Counted from the stretch's first letter, positions 31,601-41,184 are shown. The stretch: DNA of 64,000 nucleotides from Prosopocoilus inquinatus (GCA_036172665.1 CM069871.1:56914713-56978712); one strand, 5' to 3'. Program-made: numbers and translations. The notes: generated by a model not told the origin, from the letters alone.

Positions 31601-33868
31601 AGGAATGATTCACGTTTACAAGAAATAAAAAAGGCAGTAGAAAATCCTGAATATGGAGGACCAGCAATCCAAAGAGCAGCAAAAAATTATGAACTGGTTA
31701 ATGAGGTTTTGTATAAGAAGGACCCGTCATCCATAACTGACGCAAAACTATTAGTTATCCCGCAAAATTTAAAAGAAGAGATTATGACAAATTTCCATCG
31801 GGATCCCATAAGCGGCCACTTAGGATTGACTAAAACTCTAGATAAGATCAGAAAAAGATATTTCTGGGAAGGAATGAAACAAGATATCACAAAATTTATT
31901 AGGGGTTGCCCAGAATGCCAAATTCGGAAGGGACCAACAAATCGGAAACCTGCAGGATTACTGAAACCCATTACAACGGAAACGCCTTTCGCCATGGTAG
32001 GAATTGATCTTTTAGGCCCATTTCCACGAAGTTCAGCCGGAGCAAAATTCATAGTTGTAGCAACGGATTATGCTACACGTTGGGCTGAAGCTAAGGCCCT
32101 GCCAAGTGGAAAAGCTGAACCCGTAGCAAAATTTATAGTAGAGCAGCTCATTTGCAGACACGGATCACCAAAAAGAATTTTAAGTGATCGCGGAGCAGTG
32201 TTTCTATCCAATTTAGTTACAGAAATTTTAAAATTATTAGGAAGTGATAGTTTATTTACAACTGCGTACAAACCCTCAACGAATGGACTAACGGAGCGAT
32301 TAAATAAAACAATAGCCGACATGATTAGTAAATATACGACTAATTCCCAAAAGGATTGGGATGTTTTCCTGCCACATTGCATATTTGCTTACAATACATC
32401 ACGGCAAGAGGCCACTAAGCATAGTCCATTTTCGTTGGTATATGGTCGCGAACCAGTTCTTCCAACCGATGCGGAACTTAGCCAACCAATGTCTACAGAA
32501 TTTACACTCAGAAGTCAACAAGTGATACGTGAGACACGGGAAATCGCCAAAAGAAACATCGAAAGGAAACAGGAAAACGACAAAGAAATCTATAATAAAA
32601 AGCACAGGTATGTCATCTTTAATGTGGGCGACAAAGTGAAATTAAGAAATTTTGTCAGAAAAGTAGGAAAATGTGAAAAGTTGTTACCAAAATACTTCGG
32701 CCCGTTCGTCATAATTGAAAAAAGGAATGATTTGAACTATGTAATTTCAACAGATTCCGGAAAAAATAGCAAACAGGATGTGGTACATGTTTCAAGATTA
32801 GCACCTTTTTATGAACAATGGAAAGAAGATGGTCCCCAAGATACTTTTAAGAGAGCCAAGTGTTTCTACAAGAGCCGAAAACATGACAACCCAAAAGAAA
32901 ATATGGAGAACATGGGCTTTAAACCAATTCAAGTAAATGAAATAAAAGGTTTAAAAAACACGGGAAATACGTGTTACCTAAATTCGGTTATAAGCTGTCT
33001 CGCGCATATAGAAGAAGTAACACACTTTTGTAGGCAATATTCACCGAGAAATAATAAAGACAACGTAAATTTTTTAGAAAATTTTGTACAAACAATTAAT
33101 GATTTAACCAATAATTCCAAGAAGAAAATAATATCAGTATCAAGATTAAAAAATAAACTAGAAGCGGTAAATCCCTTATTTAAAGGGAAAGGGCAACAGG
33201 ACGCCCACGAGTGTCTGTTTTATATTCTACAGATCCTCCACGAAGAAGCAAAACAAGTTGAAAATCGAAACAGTGAAAAATCATTTATATCAGACATTTT
33301 TGCGGGCGCATACGATTTAATGGCGGAATGTCTAGAATGTGGAAATCAGTCCATCACCAAAAGTCCAGGATGGGGCATTTCACTTTCCATAGATAAACAT
33401 AGAGACACCCGCTTGGAGACTTGTTTGGATAATTACTTCGGAGAAGAGATTCTTTCGGAAGATAATCGGCCTATTTGTTGGTCTTGCCGTAAAAGAACCA
33501 ACACTAGAAAATATACAAAAATTGTGGAATTGCCGGAGTACCTGGTGCTACATTTCAACAGTTACTATTGGTCGGGTCAAGAGACTGAGAAATTACATAA
33601 AAGTGTAAAATTTCCATTAACTGATTTAAATGTAGGAACATTCTATAAAAATGTTGAAAGTAAAAATACAAGGTATAATTTACAGGGGGCAATTGAACAC
33701 GTAGGAAGTGCGAATGAAGGACATTACATAAGTTACGTTACAGGCAAGAATTCACAAGGAATTGACACCTGGGTGAAATGTAATGATGATGTAGTAACTA
33801 AAATAGACTCAAAAGAACTTTTAGAAAAAAATATGTACATACTTTTTTATAAGCGAGAAAACCATTAG
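28574..33868 (+). CDS. pol: Pol: protease-macro-RT-RNase H-integrase-USP polyprotein
   Basis: Read by -1 frameshifting from gag; residues here are numbered from the TTG at 28733. Protease: VDTGA at 16-20 and LILGCPFL at 81-88. Macrodomain: about 163-305. A beta-rich Gypsy linker follows to about 430. RT: KPDGTFRFCVDYRKLN at 553-568 and YLDD at 660-663. RNase H: RVDASGNGIGAVL at 807-819, TDHHALCWL at 877-885 and ADALSR at 920-925. Integrase: HX6H (H1022, H1029), CX2C (C1059, C1062) and D1092, D1152, E1188 (D,D35E), then a GPF motif at 1323-1325. USP: 1404-1711. All catalytic residues I checked are present and there is no internal stop. Processing of the macro and USP parts from Pol is not visible in the sequence. 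Confidence 0.96.
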   Translation, partial: FKWYRTEHEKALNSVRNYFQKGASSDSGSCSETRKNNNIKCNLITIPTNDANILTTTGSLNGRDVNIIVDTGAAFNVITRRFATDILPLENSPVLNTINNKKVVPLGMSKVTVSLRGKIFLLQALVVENLTAPLILGCPFLKDYDAEINFSSKEIKLNNLETSVETNLEIRQQNIDSIKSQNSRRLGQGWLKIPKWTSQRVSYENFKNQDTTKFSTEIKYVKTDLFNLPKSFSLAHCVSADLRMSKGIAKLFKAKFDNIEQLKNQNPNVGNVVYLKLKERFVFYLITKRHSQDKPTLQNIFNSLLSLKQLMVQNKLENLGMPKIACGMDKQKWKTIEKMIRYIFQGTDININICELPEQDYQKSATTAHKNKTAVSWNELPGEDIVDEIVQDQIIKVNIAEDAMIEGGESRSCQIKFSDNANFEKPLLFCTFHARGQFLHKNKLEIADDFRDFGNNKINISNYDKNRKLIKKDTALGYIVVDNKNEIGKLLAEQNKLLNLNVVMEEKSSKVYNINNHLQDEEKKKLENLLQKNSDIMAWTNLLLGKTDRAEHTIDIGQNSPVKSRPYRVSMKERDIIKQQIEEMLEAGIIRPSDSEFASPVVLVKKPDGTFRFCVDYRKLNAITTKSSYPLPLIDDILNFLGGNKYFSTLDLNSGYWQCPVKEEDRHKTAFTTNDGLYEFNRLSFGLCNAPSTFQRLTDSIFKDLKWKEVAIYLDDIIVVSNTMEEHLERLQRVFNCIKGAGLTLKPSKCYFGMQELRVLGFKISTKGILPDETKIQAVRNFPTPRKIKEVQSFLGLCNFFRRFIKNFSIIAGPLYNIIGANSKFEWGQNQKKAFEALKEKLTSAPILGHYNPTAETELRVDASGNGIGAVLLQKDVVSQKLHPISYISRTLTKYEKSYPITELECLAAVWSVEYFRSYLWGLDSFNIITDHHALCWLQTLKTPGGRLLRWSLKLMEYSYKVFHKKGTSNKDADALSRYPCTLGTTEDEKEAQNVPTFIASATDLEKWQRNDSRLQEIKKAVENPEYGGPAIQRAAKNYELVNEVLYKKDPSSITDAKLLVIPQNLKEEIMTNFHRDPISGHLGLTKTLDKIRKRYFWEGMKQDITKFIRGCPECQIRKGPTNRKPAGLLKPITTETPFAMVGIDLLGPFPRSSAGAKFIVVATDYATRWAEAKALPSGKAEPVAKFIVEQLICRHGSPKRILSDRGAVFLSNLVTEILKLLGSDSLFTTAYKPSTNGLTERLNKTIADMISKYTTNSQKDWDVFLPHCIFAYNTSRQEATKHSPFSLVYGREPVLPTDAELSQPMSTEFTLRSQQVIRETREIAKRNIERKQENDKEIYNKKHRYVIFNVGDKVKLRNFVRKVGKCEKLLPKYFGPFVIIEKRNDLNYVISTDSGKNSKQDVVHVSRLAPFYEQWKEDGPQDTFKRAKCFYKSRKHDNPKENMENMGFKPIQVNEIKGLKNTGNTCYLNSVISCLAHIEEVTHFCRQYSPRNNKDNVNFLENFVQTINDLTNNSKKKIISVSRLKNKLEAVNPLFKGKGQQDAHECLFYILQILHEEAKQVENRNSEKSFISDIFAGAYDLMAECLECGNQSITKSPGWGISLSIDKHRDTRLETCLDNYFGEEILSEDNRPICWSCRKRTNTRKYTKIVELPEYLVLHFNSYYWSGQETEKLHKSVKFPLTDLNVGTFYKNVESKNTRYNLQGAIEHVGSANEGHYISYVTGKNSQGIDTWVKCNDDVVTKIDSKELLEKNMYILFYKRENH
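29219..29647 (+). other. TARG1/OARD1-like macrodomain within Pol
   Basis: Pol residues about 163-305. Blocks KTDLFNLPKSFSLAHCVSAD, MSKGIAKLFKAKF, YLITKRHSQDKPT and GMPKIACGMDKQKW line up along the whole length with the human ADP-ribose hydrolase TARG1 (OARD1). The residues known to be catalytic in TARG1, Lys84 (in the ITK block) and Asp125 (in the GCGLD block), correspond to K235 and D276 here and are conserved. The family removes ADP-ribose esters from proteins and deacylates O-acetyl-ADP-ribose. The domain sits between protease and the usual linker before RT and is in frame with both, so it is an acquired insert rather than a separate gene. Activity is inferred. Confidence 0.93.
32942..33865 (+). 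other. ubiquitin-specific protease (USP) domain at the C-terminus of Pol
   Basis: Pol residues about 1404-1711, following the integrase C-terminal domain. Cys box GLKNTGNTCYLNSVISCL with nucleophile C1414; GQQDAHECLFYILQIL at 1487-1502; zinc ribbon C1533-X2-C1536 and C1582-X2-C1585; fingers/palm blocks PEYLVLHFNSYYW; His box EHVGSANEGHYISYVTG with H1664; WVKCNDDVV with D1685; closing MYILFYKR. About 308 residues, near the minimum for a USP catalytic core, so nothing appears missing. USPs cleave ubiquitin from substrates. No host flanking domains are attached. Activity and substrate are inferred only. Confidence 0.96.
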
Positions 33869-34076
33869 TCAACACGTGTTGGTCAAATTTACATAAATAT
33901 ACAATACGTTAAAGTAGACATCAAATATATTATTATTTTACTTATATTTCTTTATGTTTTAGGTGTAATTTAGAAGACATCAATTGGGGCCCCAAACACG
34001 AAATAATCTATTATTGTTCTAATATTAAAAATATAGCTTATTTTTATTTTTAGTCATAAAGGTAAACAAACAAAAC
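33869..34076 (+). other. pol-env spacer with candidate env splice acceptor
   Basis: 208 bp between the pol stop and the env ATG. A T-rich run ending in TAG (about 34040-34053) lies 24 nt before the ATG and would fit a 3' splice site for a spliced env RNA, the usual way errantiviruses express env. Confidence 0.5.
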
Positions 34077-35999
34077 ATGTGGCCACAAAATTTAGCAGCA
34101 TGTATTTTATATCTGCTAATAACGGAAAATGCGAGAGGCGAATTGGATCAAAAATACGAGATAAAATCCATGGATGGGACGTCAGGAATGGTATACGAGG
34201 ATCTAGGTAAATTCTATATAACGGATTCCTTCTGGAATTTGTTAACTTTCATAGACTTAGATAAATTTGAAGAAAAATTTGTGCAGATCATTAATCTTTT
34301 TAAAGATACTGAAAAAATATGTAATGATAAAACATTAAAAGCGTCTGATTTATGCGGAAATTACTTAAATATAATAAATGCAACAATTAATCGCGTAAAA
34401 TGGGAAAAAGATATGATTCCAAATTTATTAGGGCATAATTTGGTAAAACGAGGATATTTTGACGCAATTGGAAAAATTTCTAAGACTTTATTCGGTACTC
34501 TAACGACTGATGATGCAGAAAGATTTGAAAAGATGATAAATGAAGTTGAAGCTGACCAGGACACTTTGTCTAAAGTTATGAAAAATCAAACAATAATAGT
34601 AATGTCAACATTAGATTCACTAAATAATACATTAGGCCATATTGAGCATAATGAAAAACTGATTTCCCAGAGTTACAATTCGATAAAAAATATTTTAGGT
34701 AAAACTGCAACGGAAGTGGATTTCTTGTATAGAATAGACAGGCATTTGAAAGATCATATATCGATACTAACGACAATTATTGAGCAGTATAAATTAGAGG
34801 TAATAAATTTAATAAATATTATTGTTTCGGCAAAGCAGGGAATATTTCATCCATTATTTATCTCTCCAACAACCCTATTAGAAAATTTGAAGTCCATAAT
34901 CACATTTATACCGGCAGGGGTTAAATTCCCTACAAATATTGATAACCCAAATGCAATAGAAGCCTTATTTAAAATTAGTAAATTAAGTATATTTTTCAAA
35001 AATTCAAAGTTATATGGAGTAGTCAGAATACCGTTAGTCCAAATTAAGCCGTTTACATTCTACAAATTAATTTCTATCCCTGTGAGATGGCATAAGAATA
35101 TATTTGTAGTAATTAATCTTTCATACGCATACCTTGCAATAAATGAAATAAGATCAGAATTCGTCCTGTTGGACAAAGATGAAATGTTAACAATTATTTC
35201 TCTACAAGATCAGGTGTATATTTCACTTAAAGAAAAAACTTTAATTACTACAAACAAAAATATTTGTGAGATACAATTATTGTCATATAAAAAATCAATT
35301 CCAGATATTTGCGAGCGGCACGTGTTAACTATCAATCACATTTATTTTATGGAGTCTGTATTAGCAAATTCGTGGATATTTGTAACCCCAAATGCAGAAT
35401 CGTTAACATTAACTTGCACCGGTCAAGATGGCAACAACACAATTAAATATATAAATTTAAACGGCACCGGTAAACTTTATTTGGCAACAGGATGTAAAGC
35501 ATTCTCTGAAAATGTAATACTGAAGGCAATACAAACGGAAGAATTCGAATTATTTCAACATATACCTTCTTTAAACATGAAAGATTTTAATGAGAAAGGG
35601 GATAATTTGACGTCACCATTAATCGAAGATCTAAAAATATTAGATTTAGAAAAATTAGAAAAAGTAATGAACATTAATGAATCTCTGATAAATAAACGCC
35701 AAAAGCTAGAATCAGTTCTAAACGATATTAATAATATCCAAATAAAACATAAACACAAACTAAAAGAAAATTATGAATCGATTATATTATACTGTGTAAC
35801 AATAACTATTATTATAAGTATAGGCACATATTGTTTTAAAAAAAGATTAGGAACGTGTAATCGAAAAAACCAGAAAAGGAGAGAAAATATCCTTATGAAG
35901 GAGTATGAGGAAGGAACCTTCGTATTACCTGACGGAAGGAAGTGTACGGTAAACCTACGGGAGGCGACTTCACGTGAGGAATTGGATCGTCTGAACTGA
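34077..35999 (+). CDS. env: Env, F-type fusion glycoprotein
   Basis: 640 codons, intact. An N-terminal hydrophobic segment (about residues 3-17) would be a signal peptide. A dibasic site at K124-R125 precedes GYFDAIGKISKTLFGTL, which matches the cleavage and fusion-peptide region of insect errantivirus and baculovirus F proteins. Several N-X-S/T sites follow. A transmembrane segment spans about 567-587 (SIILYCVTITIIISIGTY), then a basic cytoplasmic tail of about 53 residues. The expected furin Arg four residues before the cut is missing (LVKR rather than RxKR), so cleavage may be weak. The protein is assigned from family resemblance; fusogenic function is not shown. Confidence 0.9.
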   Translation: MWPQNLAACILYLLITENARGELDQKYEIKSMDGTSGMVYEDLGKFYITDSFWNLLTFIDLDKFEEKFVQIINLFKDTEKICNDKTLKASDLCGNYLNIINATINRVKWEKDMIPNLLGHNLVKRGYFDAIGKISKTLFGTLTTDDAERFEKMINEVEADQDTLSKVMKNQTIIVMSTLDSLNNTLGHIEHNEKLISQSYNSIKNILGKTATEVDFLYRIDRHLKDHISILTTIIEQYKLEVINLINIIVSAKQGIFHPLFISPTTLLENLKSIITFIPAGVKFPTNIDNPNAIEALFKISKLSIFFKNSKLYGVVRIPLVQIKPFTFYKLISIPVRWHKNIFVVINLSYAYLAINEIRSEFVLLDKDEMLTIISLQDQVYISLKEKTLITTNKNICEIQLLSYKKSIPDICERHVLTINHIYFMESVLANSWIFVTPNAESLTLTCTGQDGNNTIKYINLNGTGKLYLATGCKAFSENVILKAIQTEEFELFQHIPSLNMKDFNEKGDNLTSPLIEDLKILDLEKLEKVMNINESLINKRQKLESVLNDINNIQIKHKHKLKENYESIILYCVTITIIISIGTYCFKKRLGTCNRKNQKRRENILMKEYEEGTFVLPDGRKCTVNLREATSREELDRLN

Positions 36000-36853
36000 T
36001 CAGCAGACATCCAACCCTCGACGGAAGTAGTGTCCCGAGGTTAACTACTAATAAGAAAATTACAATTTCTAATTACATTTTCCGTTAGCTTAAGAAAATT
36101 TTAGCACTTAGTAGTAAACATGTACTATATAAGTATTACTCATTTTTTTTCCTTGACCTACGCAAGGAAATGGCCAATCGTTGCGTCGGTACTAGATATT
36201 TTTGTTATTACCATTATAATTATTATATTAAAGTTCTTGTTAATTCTACGATTGTAATACATGTATGTCATTCAAGCATAATACCAAATTTAACAGAAAA
36301 TATTTTTATAACTTTATATTGAATTAGAGATTAGTCAAATATTGTAATTCATGGGGCACAACCTACAAACCTAACGTATATTGTAAATGTAAAATTCTGA
36401 TGCTGCCTTTTCTTTTATGGACGCTGCCGAAGAACCAAGGATATTATCGAGTTAATCAACGGACAAAGGAAAGAAAATATGGAACCAAAAAATCCTAGTG
36501 GAGGGAAAAGTAGTTGAGGCTCCTAAACGATAAACCGAAGGTCAACACCAGAGCAAAATGAAGATGATGCCTGAATTAAGTAGGGCATCACACAAGTACA
36601 TGTACTACGAATTCAAGACCGAGTTTACCACCTTAAATCACTTCGACCTATAAGCAAACGAGGAGTCCCTCCAACATCTTGAATTTGAACATCATTCGGA
36701 CCATGGAATAAATAGAAAATCAGCAGTTGATCCATTAAGAATACTGTGTAGCTTTGTTAACATATTTAAATTATAATTCAATTAGCTATTAGGAAAAGTA
36801 ATATCTTCGTGACGGCTATTGGTAATGTAAATATGCATGGAAGCATATTCTCC
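36000..36853 (+). other. 3' untranslated region of the errantivirus
   Basis: About 850 bp between env and the polypurine tract. No open frame of note and no recognised repeat. Its length is unusual for the family and it may hold RNA export or packaging signals. Confidence 0.5.
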
Positions 36854-36866
36854 GGCGGGGGGGAAA
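36854..36866 (+). other. polypurine tract
   Basis: A purine run (ggcgggggggaaa, one C) directly abuts the 3' LTR. It would prime plus-strand DNA synthesis during reverse transcription. Confidence 0.9.
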
Positions 36867-37247
36867 TGTCACGAAGGGTGCTTTTGTTAATTTAAACACT
36901 CTGTATATACATGTTAAATATTGCGGTACGGTGGGGGACACTTTGCTGGGTCGCCAATATCGGAATGAGCGCTCGATCGCGGCTTCGATCGGAGCGGGGG
37001 ACTATTCGCTGGGCAAGGGCGACTCAGGAACGTGGGTCTTCCGGAGATTGGGTTGGTTGTGCCAAATAAACGTGATACTCAGTGAGTGGGCTTTTCCTGG
37101 ACCCCTTTACCCTCATACCAGCTTCAGGCGACCCCAAGAAGGCCGGTAAGTCGATCCAATTTTTAAACGGCAAAACGGTTCCTTTACCACTGAGCTACCC
37201 CCTCATTTTTCTGATAGCATCGCCGCTACCCCGGAGCGAGCGTGACA
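36867..37247 (+). repeat. 3' LTR of the errantivirus
   Basis: By base-by-base reading it is identical to the 5' LTR over 381 bp. AATAAA at 37065-37070 would end the genomic transcript. It is followed by the CTTC duplication. Confidence 0.97.
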
Positions 37248-37251
37248 CTTC

Positions 37252-38067
37252 ATTCAACAAGCAGAAAAAAGAAGAGAAAGATTTTTTCAGGGTTAATATA
37301 AAAGGAAAAATAGGAAATAAAGAAAGAGAAGTAAACGTAGACTAGAACATACTCCACTAGTAAAAAAATATAGCAAAACGTAAAATTTTAATTAATTAAA
37401 TTAATTAAGTCAGAATGTATTACAACAAATTTCTGTAATTCACTCTGGCGGGTTAAATTCCTGGTTACTTTCAGCAGTGATGGGTGGTATAGCTTTGCTG
37501 ATGTAAGGTGGTAACATTATTTCCCTGGTTGGCGCCATTTGACATCAGGACTTCTATTGGATCCTAGAGGTCGCGCTATCTGTTACTGTATTCTGATTGG
37601 TCACCATTTCGTGCCGTTAGAGAGTTACTTTGCATTTCGCTACGACAAGGTACAGATGTTGTGAACATTTCTCGTAAATTTTTTGCTAGCTTGCAAAATT
37701 CTCATTTAAGGATAGTATGATTGGAATCCTTTGTGCCTTGTATACCATTTGATTTGGTGTAAGCAAAGTTTACCGAGCGGATAACCTGTTTTTACTTCAG
37801 ATAGAAAGATAATTAAAGCGACCCACTTTTATATTCGATTTCCTTGTTTCAATAGAGGAATCCGCTTTTTATTGCTCCTCTCCTTGTCTTCGCCAGTTCT
37901 TCCTCGTTTGCCATTTCCGTGTTTTTTCGGCAAAACAGTTCCTGCCGATGAAATTGCGCAACGATGCTCGATACGTAACGTTGCCGCTCAGCAACAGCGT
38001 GTCATTCCCAAATCGCACCTACACCCGACTGTTGGCAACAATTGACGTAAACCACATTTGAGTACCG
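37252..38067. other. unassigned flank of the errantivirus
   Basis: No gene is recognised. A stretch at 37255-37342 has a frame ending VNIKGKIGNKEREVNVD before a stop, vaguely like the start of a Gypsy protease but lacking the TGA residues. Confidence 0.4.
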
Positions 38068-38131
38068 ACGAGTGGTAGCGCTACTACAGGACAGTACAGG
38101 ACAACTGTCCTGTGGTAGCGCCACCACTCGT
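38068..38131 (-). repeat. 28-bp hairpin with 8-nt loop
   Basis: Arms at 38068-38095 and 38104-38131 differ at two positions only. On the plus strand these are A-C mismatches; in a minus-strand transcript both become G-U wobbles, so the minus-strand RNA would pair fully over 28 bp. Core of the arm: agtggtagcgctactacagg. Confidence 0.8.
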
Positions 38132-39446
38132 TTGACAGCCGATGGAGATCAATCCTTTCGAACTTGGACAAATCACAACCGTACTATTTTATTTATGTTA
38201 TTTGACTAATGCATGTTCGTATATAACGCAGGTATACCGGCACATGTGTGTGCATTAAGTTAGCCGTTTCTCTGAATAACTTAAGTTTCGTTTTATTTAA
38301 CTTAGACAGACTATCGATTCACATTTTTTGTAGCCCAGGACTGGACCTGAACAAGTTCTATATAAGTATCTAAGTCAAAGATTTTAGCATCTCTTACGTA
38401 CGTGTTGTTATTTATTTTAGGCTGGTGAGCCGTTGACATTCGAATATCTCCGAGTTTAATATACGTTTTAACTACAACTAATTATTTTGGATGCACAAGT
38501 GTAAAGGTTCTCCTGAAAGTTTTTCAAATTTTGGTGCACGCTGTAAAATTTGGGCGGCGGTTTCGCAGTGACGTAACAATTAGCTGGGGTCACACTCCAT
38601 GGCGCGTTTGAATTTCGATCCAGCCCATCTCCATCTGACTTCTCGGGACAGCTAATAGTCTTTCTCAGCGTTAACTTGCCACCGTTTTCTTTAATTGAAC
38701 AGGAGGTAACGTAATTTCATTCAGATGGTAACACAACTTATAAAATTAAATGTGAATACAGTTGTTCCAAAACGATGCATTAGATCGATGTTATCTATAG
38801 GTATGGCGCAGCTGCATGATCAGAATGCCCCATTGATCACAAGTTATCAAAATTTTCATTTTACGGATATGCAAGAAAAATTCGTTTAAAAGCTCTCCTT
38901 TCCTCAAAATAGAATCATTTACAGGTTCTATTCTAACAGGCTACATGCGAAATTATTTATTATTTTTTCTAAACGATACGGTCGTCTTATTCTACAGGGT
39001 GAATGAAATGAAATAGTCAAACTAAAACCAGTAAGAGAAGCGTTATCATACAAATTATGGGAAATACATTTAATTTTTTTTCTAATAAATTAGAACGAAT
39101 TAAAACAAAGTGTCATGCTACGACACTGATACAACAATTGTAATACAACCTAACCATAGCTCACTACAATTTTCTAATTGTACAGCTGACGCTGAGAAAC
39201 TGGAAAGCCTTTTCATTCAAAATGGATTTTATATAAAAAAGAAGAAATCAGGGAGGAAGGTGATGAAATGAAAAACTTTAAACGATATACATACACACAT
39301 CAATTTACATACCACTTAAGCGACTTAACTAAACTAAAGAATTGTCTGACGTCATAAACCTGCCATTTAAAAAGGGAATATCTTATAATCGGCTTAAAAT
39401 CTTTGATTTTACTAAATATCAGTTGTATACTTAAAACTCTTCTAAA
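38132..39446. other. unassigned intergenic DNA and LINE 5' region
   Basis: No coding frame is recognised. The 3' portion probably includes the 5' UTR of the LINE whose ORF1 begins at 39447; its start cannot be placed. Confidence 0.4.
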
Positions 39447-39878
39447 ATGGTTTTAACAAAGAGCCAACGAGAAGAATATAATGACCTTATAAAGGAAGTT
39501 TTGTTAACTGTTAAAGCAAATCAAACAGACGAGGTCCGCCGTACTGGTATTGAGTGTATCAATGAAAAACTAGATGCAATTGTCAACAAGTTGGAAGTAA
39601 AAATAAACAAACTGGAGAAAGAAAATATCAGTCTTCATCTTAAAATTGATCAACTCGAGCAATATTCTAAACGTGGTTGCTTGAGAATTTACGGGATTAC
39701 TGAAGAAGCGAATGAAGACGTAAAGTCAAAAGTGCTGAATGTCTTAAATGATAACATGAAAATGGAAGTTCACGGCAACGATATTGATGTTTGCCACAGA
39801 GTTGGACGTGTTTCCTCAGGTGCTGCAAATATATATAATTAATAATAAAGTAAAAAATCACGTGCAGTAATAATTAAA
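39447..39878 (+). pseudogene. LINE-A ORF1, N-terminal part (interrupted)
   Basis: Starts at an ATG in good context. A coiled coil (about residues 40-75, LEVKINKLEKENISLHLKID) precedes an RRM-like block (CLRIYGITEEA, DVCHRVGRV), the layout of nucleic-acid-binding ORF1 proteins of CR1/jockey-like LINEs. Three consecutive TAA codons at 39840-39848 break it, after which the same frame continues with KKSRAVIIK up to 39878, where a second LINE is inserted. Confidence 0.75.
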
Positions 39879-41144
39879 TATAAAAACATATTTTACCCGT
39901 AAACCAACATGGGTTCATAAATGGGCGATCAATTGAAACCAATTTGGTGTCATTTACCCAATTTTTGTGTGAAGCCTTAGATGCCCAAGGCCAGGTAGAT
40001 GTTATCTACACGGACTTTTCGAAGGCCTTTGATACAATCGACCACGAGTTGCTATTGCGTAAACTGGATTATTTTGGTTTTTCTGATAATTTGATTCAAT
40101 TAATAACATCTTATTTGAATGGTCGCTACATGTTTGTAACACTCAATGGACATAAATCCAATCTATTTAAACAGCAAAGTGGGGTACCACAAGGATCTGT
40201 GTTGGGCCCTCTGCTGTTTAGCATTTTTATCAATGATATTTCGGATAGCCTTGATACTTCGTTTTTAATGTATGCTGATGATTTAAAAATCTATCGTACT
40301 ATAAACTCAGTAGAGGATTCTATTCATCTACAGAAGAACCTTGATGCAGTGTACGAATGGTACAGGTAAAACAATCTTCCATTAAATGTCTCGAAATGTA
40401 ATGTAATGACTTTCACTAGGAAGAAAAACCTCTTGAAACAACATACAAAATTGATGGCACAGCACTTGTTAGACCCGATACTTTCCGAGATCTTGGTGTA
40501 ATATTTGATCCTAAACTTACTTTCAGTAACCATATTGATTATATTGTTCAAACTGCCTTTAAGTACTTAGGCTTCATCATTAGAAACGGAAGAGAGTTCT
40601 CAGATTTTAACACCTTAAAACTTCTTTATACGACGTATGTCAGATCTCGTCTGGAGTATGCATCGTTAATCTGGTCTCCCATACACAATGTTTACATTTC
40701 CTCACTTGAACGGGTGCAGCGTAAGTTCTTAAAAGTAGCTGCGCATTTAGCTGATGGGACCTATCCACCTAGAGGTTATCCTTAAGACCTCCTTCTGCAA
40801 CGATTTAATCTGACATCGTTAGCCTCAAGACGTGTTGAACATTCGATAATTTTCCTGTTTAAGGTGATACATAACATACACGACTGTCCCATCCTACTTT
40901 CTAGAATTAGCCTTAGAGTTGGTAGACCTAATTCCAAAATAAGAAACGTATTTTATGCACCAAATGTCAGAACAGATACAGGAATGAGTTCTCCGCTTAA
41001 GCAAATTATTTATAATTATAACTGTGTTGAGCAATCATTGGACATATTTAATTGCACAATTTTGGAAATAAGAAATGCGGTTCATTAAAACTGGTGTACT
41101 CAAGTGTCCTATAATTGGGCTTGTTCCGTTGGACACTTTAACCA

Positions 41145-41180
<36 letters not shown>
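39879..41180 (+). pseudogene. LINE-B: 5'-truncated LINE inserted in LINE-A ORF1
   Basis: It opens with LPVNQHGFINGRSIETNLV (RT finger region). The frame at 39944-40369 then gives VDVIYTDFSKAFDTIDHE, SGVPQGSVLGPLLFSIF and LMYADDLKIY. Motif C is intact here. A stop at 40369 and a shift near 40430 are followed by YVRSRLEYASLIWSPIHN and the C-terminal domain to 41088. The 3' end is a run of about eleven ATA/AAT triplets (41146-41180), typical of I/CR1-type LINE tails. Endonuclease and the first part of RT are absent. Confidence 0.88.

Positions 41181-41184
<4 letters not shown>

Larger units (their letters stand above)
25761..37247 (+). mobile_element. Errantivirus (Ty3/Gypsy with env), 11.5 kb, carrying macro and USP domains
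   Basis: A complete provirus-like element: LTR, primer binding site, gag, pol, env, polypurine tract, LTR. The 381-bp LTRs (25761-26141 and 36867-37247) appear identical, and CTTC flanks both sides (25757-25760 and 37248-37251). The three long frames are uninterrupted. It is 2-4 kb longer than errantiviruses such as gypsy or ZAM; roughly 1.5 kb of the excess encodes the two extra Pol domains. Predicted life cycle: transcription from the 5' LTR, Gag and Gag-Pol by -1 frameshifting, env probably from a spliced RNA. LTR identity implies an insertion too young for substitutions to accumulate. Confidence 0.96.

Noticed and set aside
37252..37342. Frame ending VNIKGKIGNKEREVNVD, as a Gypsy protease start at the insertion site
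   Set aside because: A stop replaces the TGA of the active site, and on re-reading the left flank is open in this frame for only a few codons; similarity is too short.
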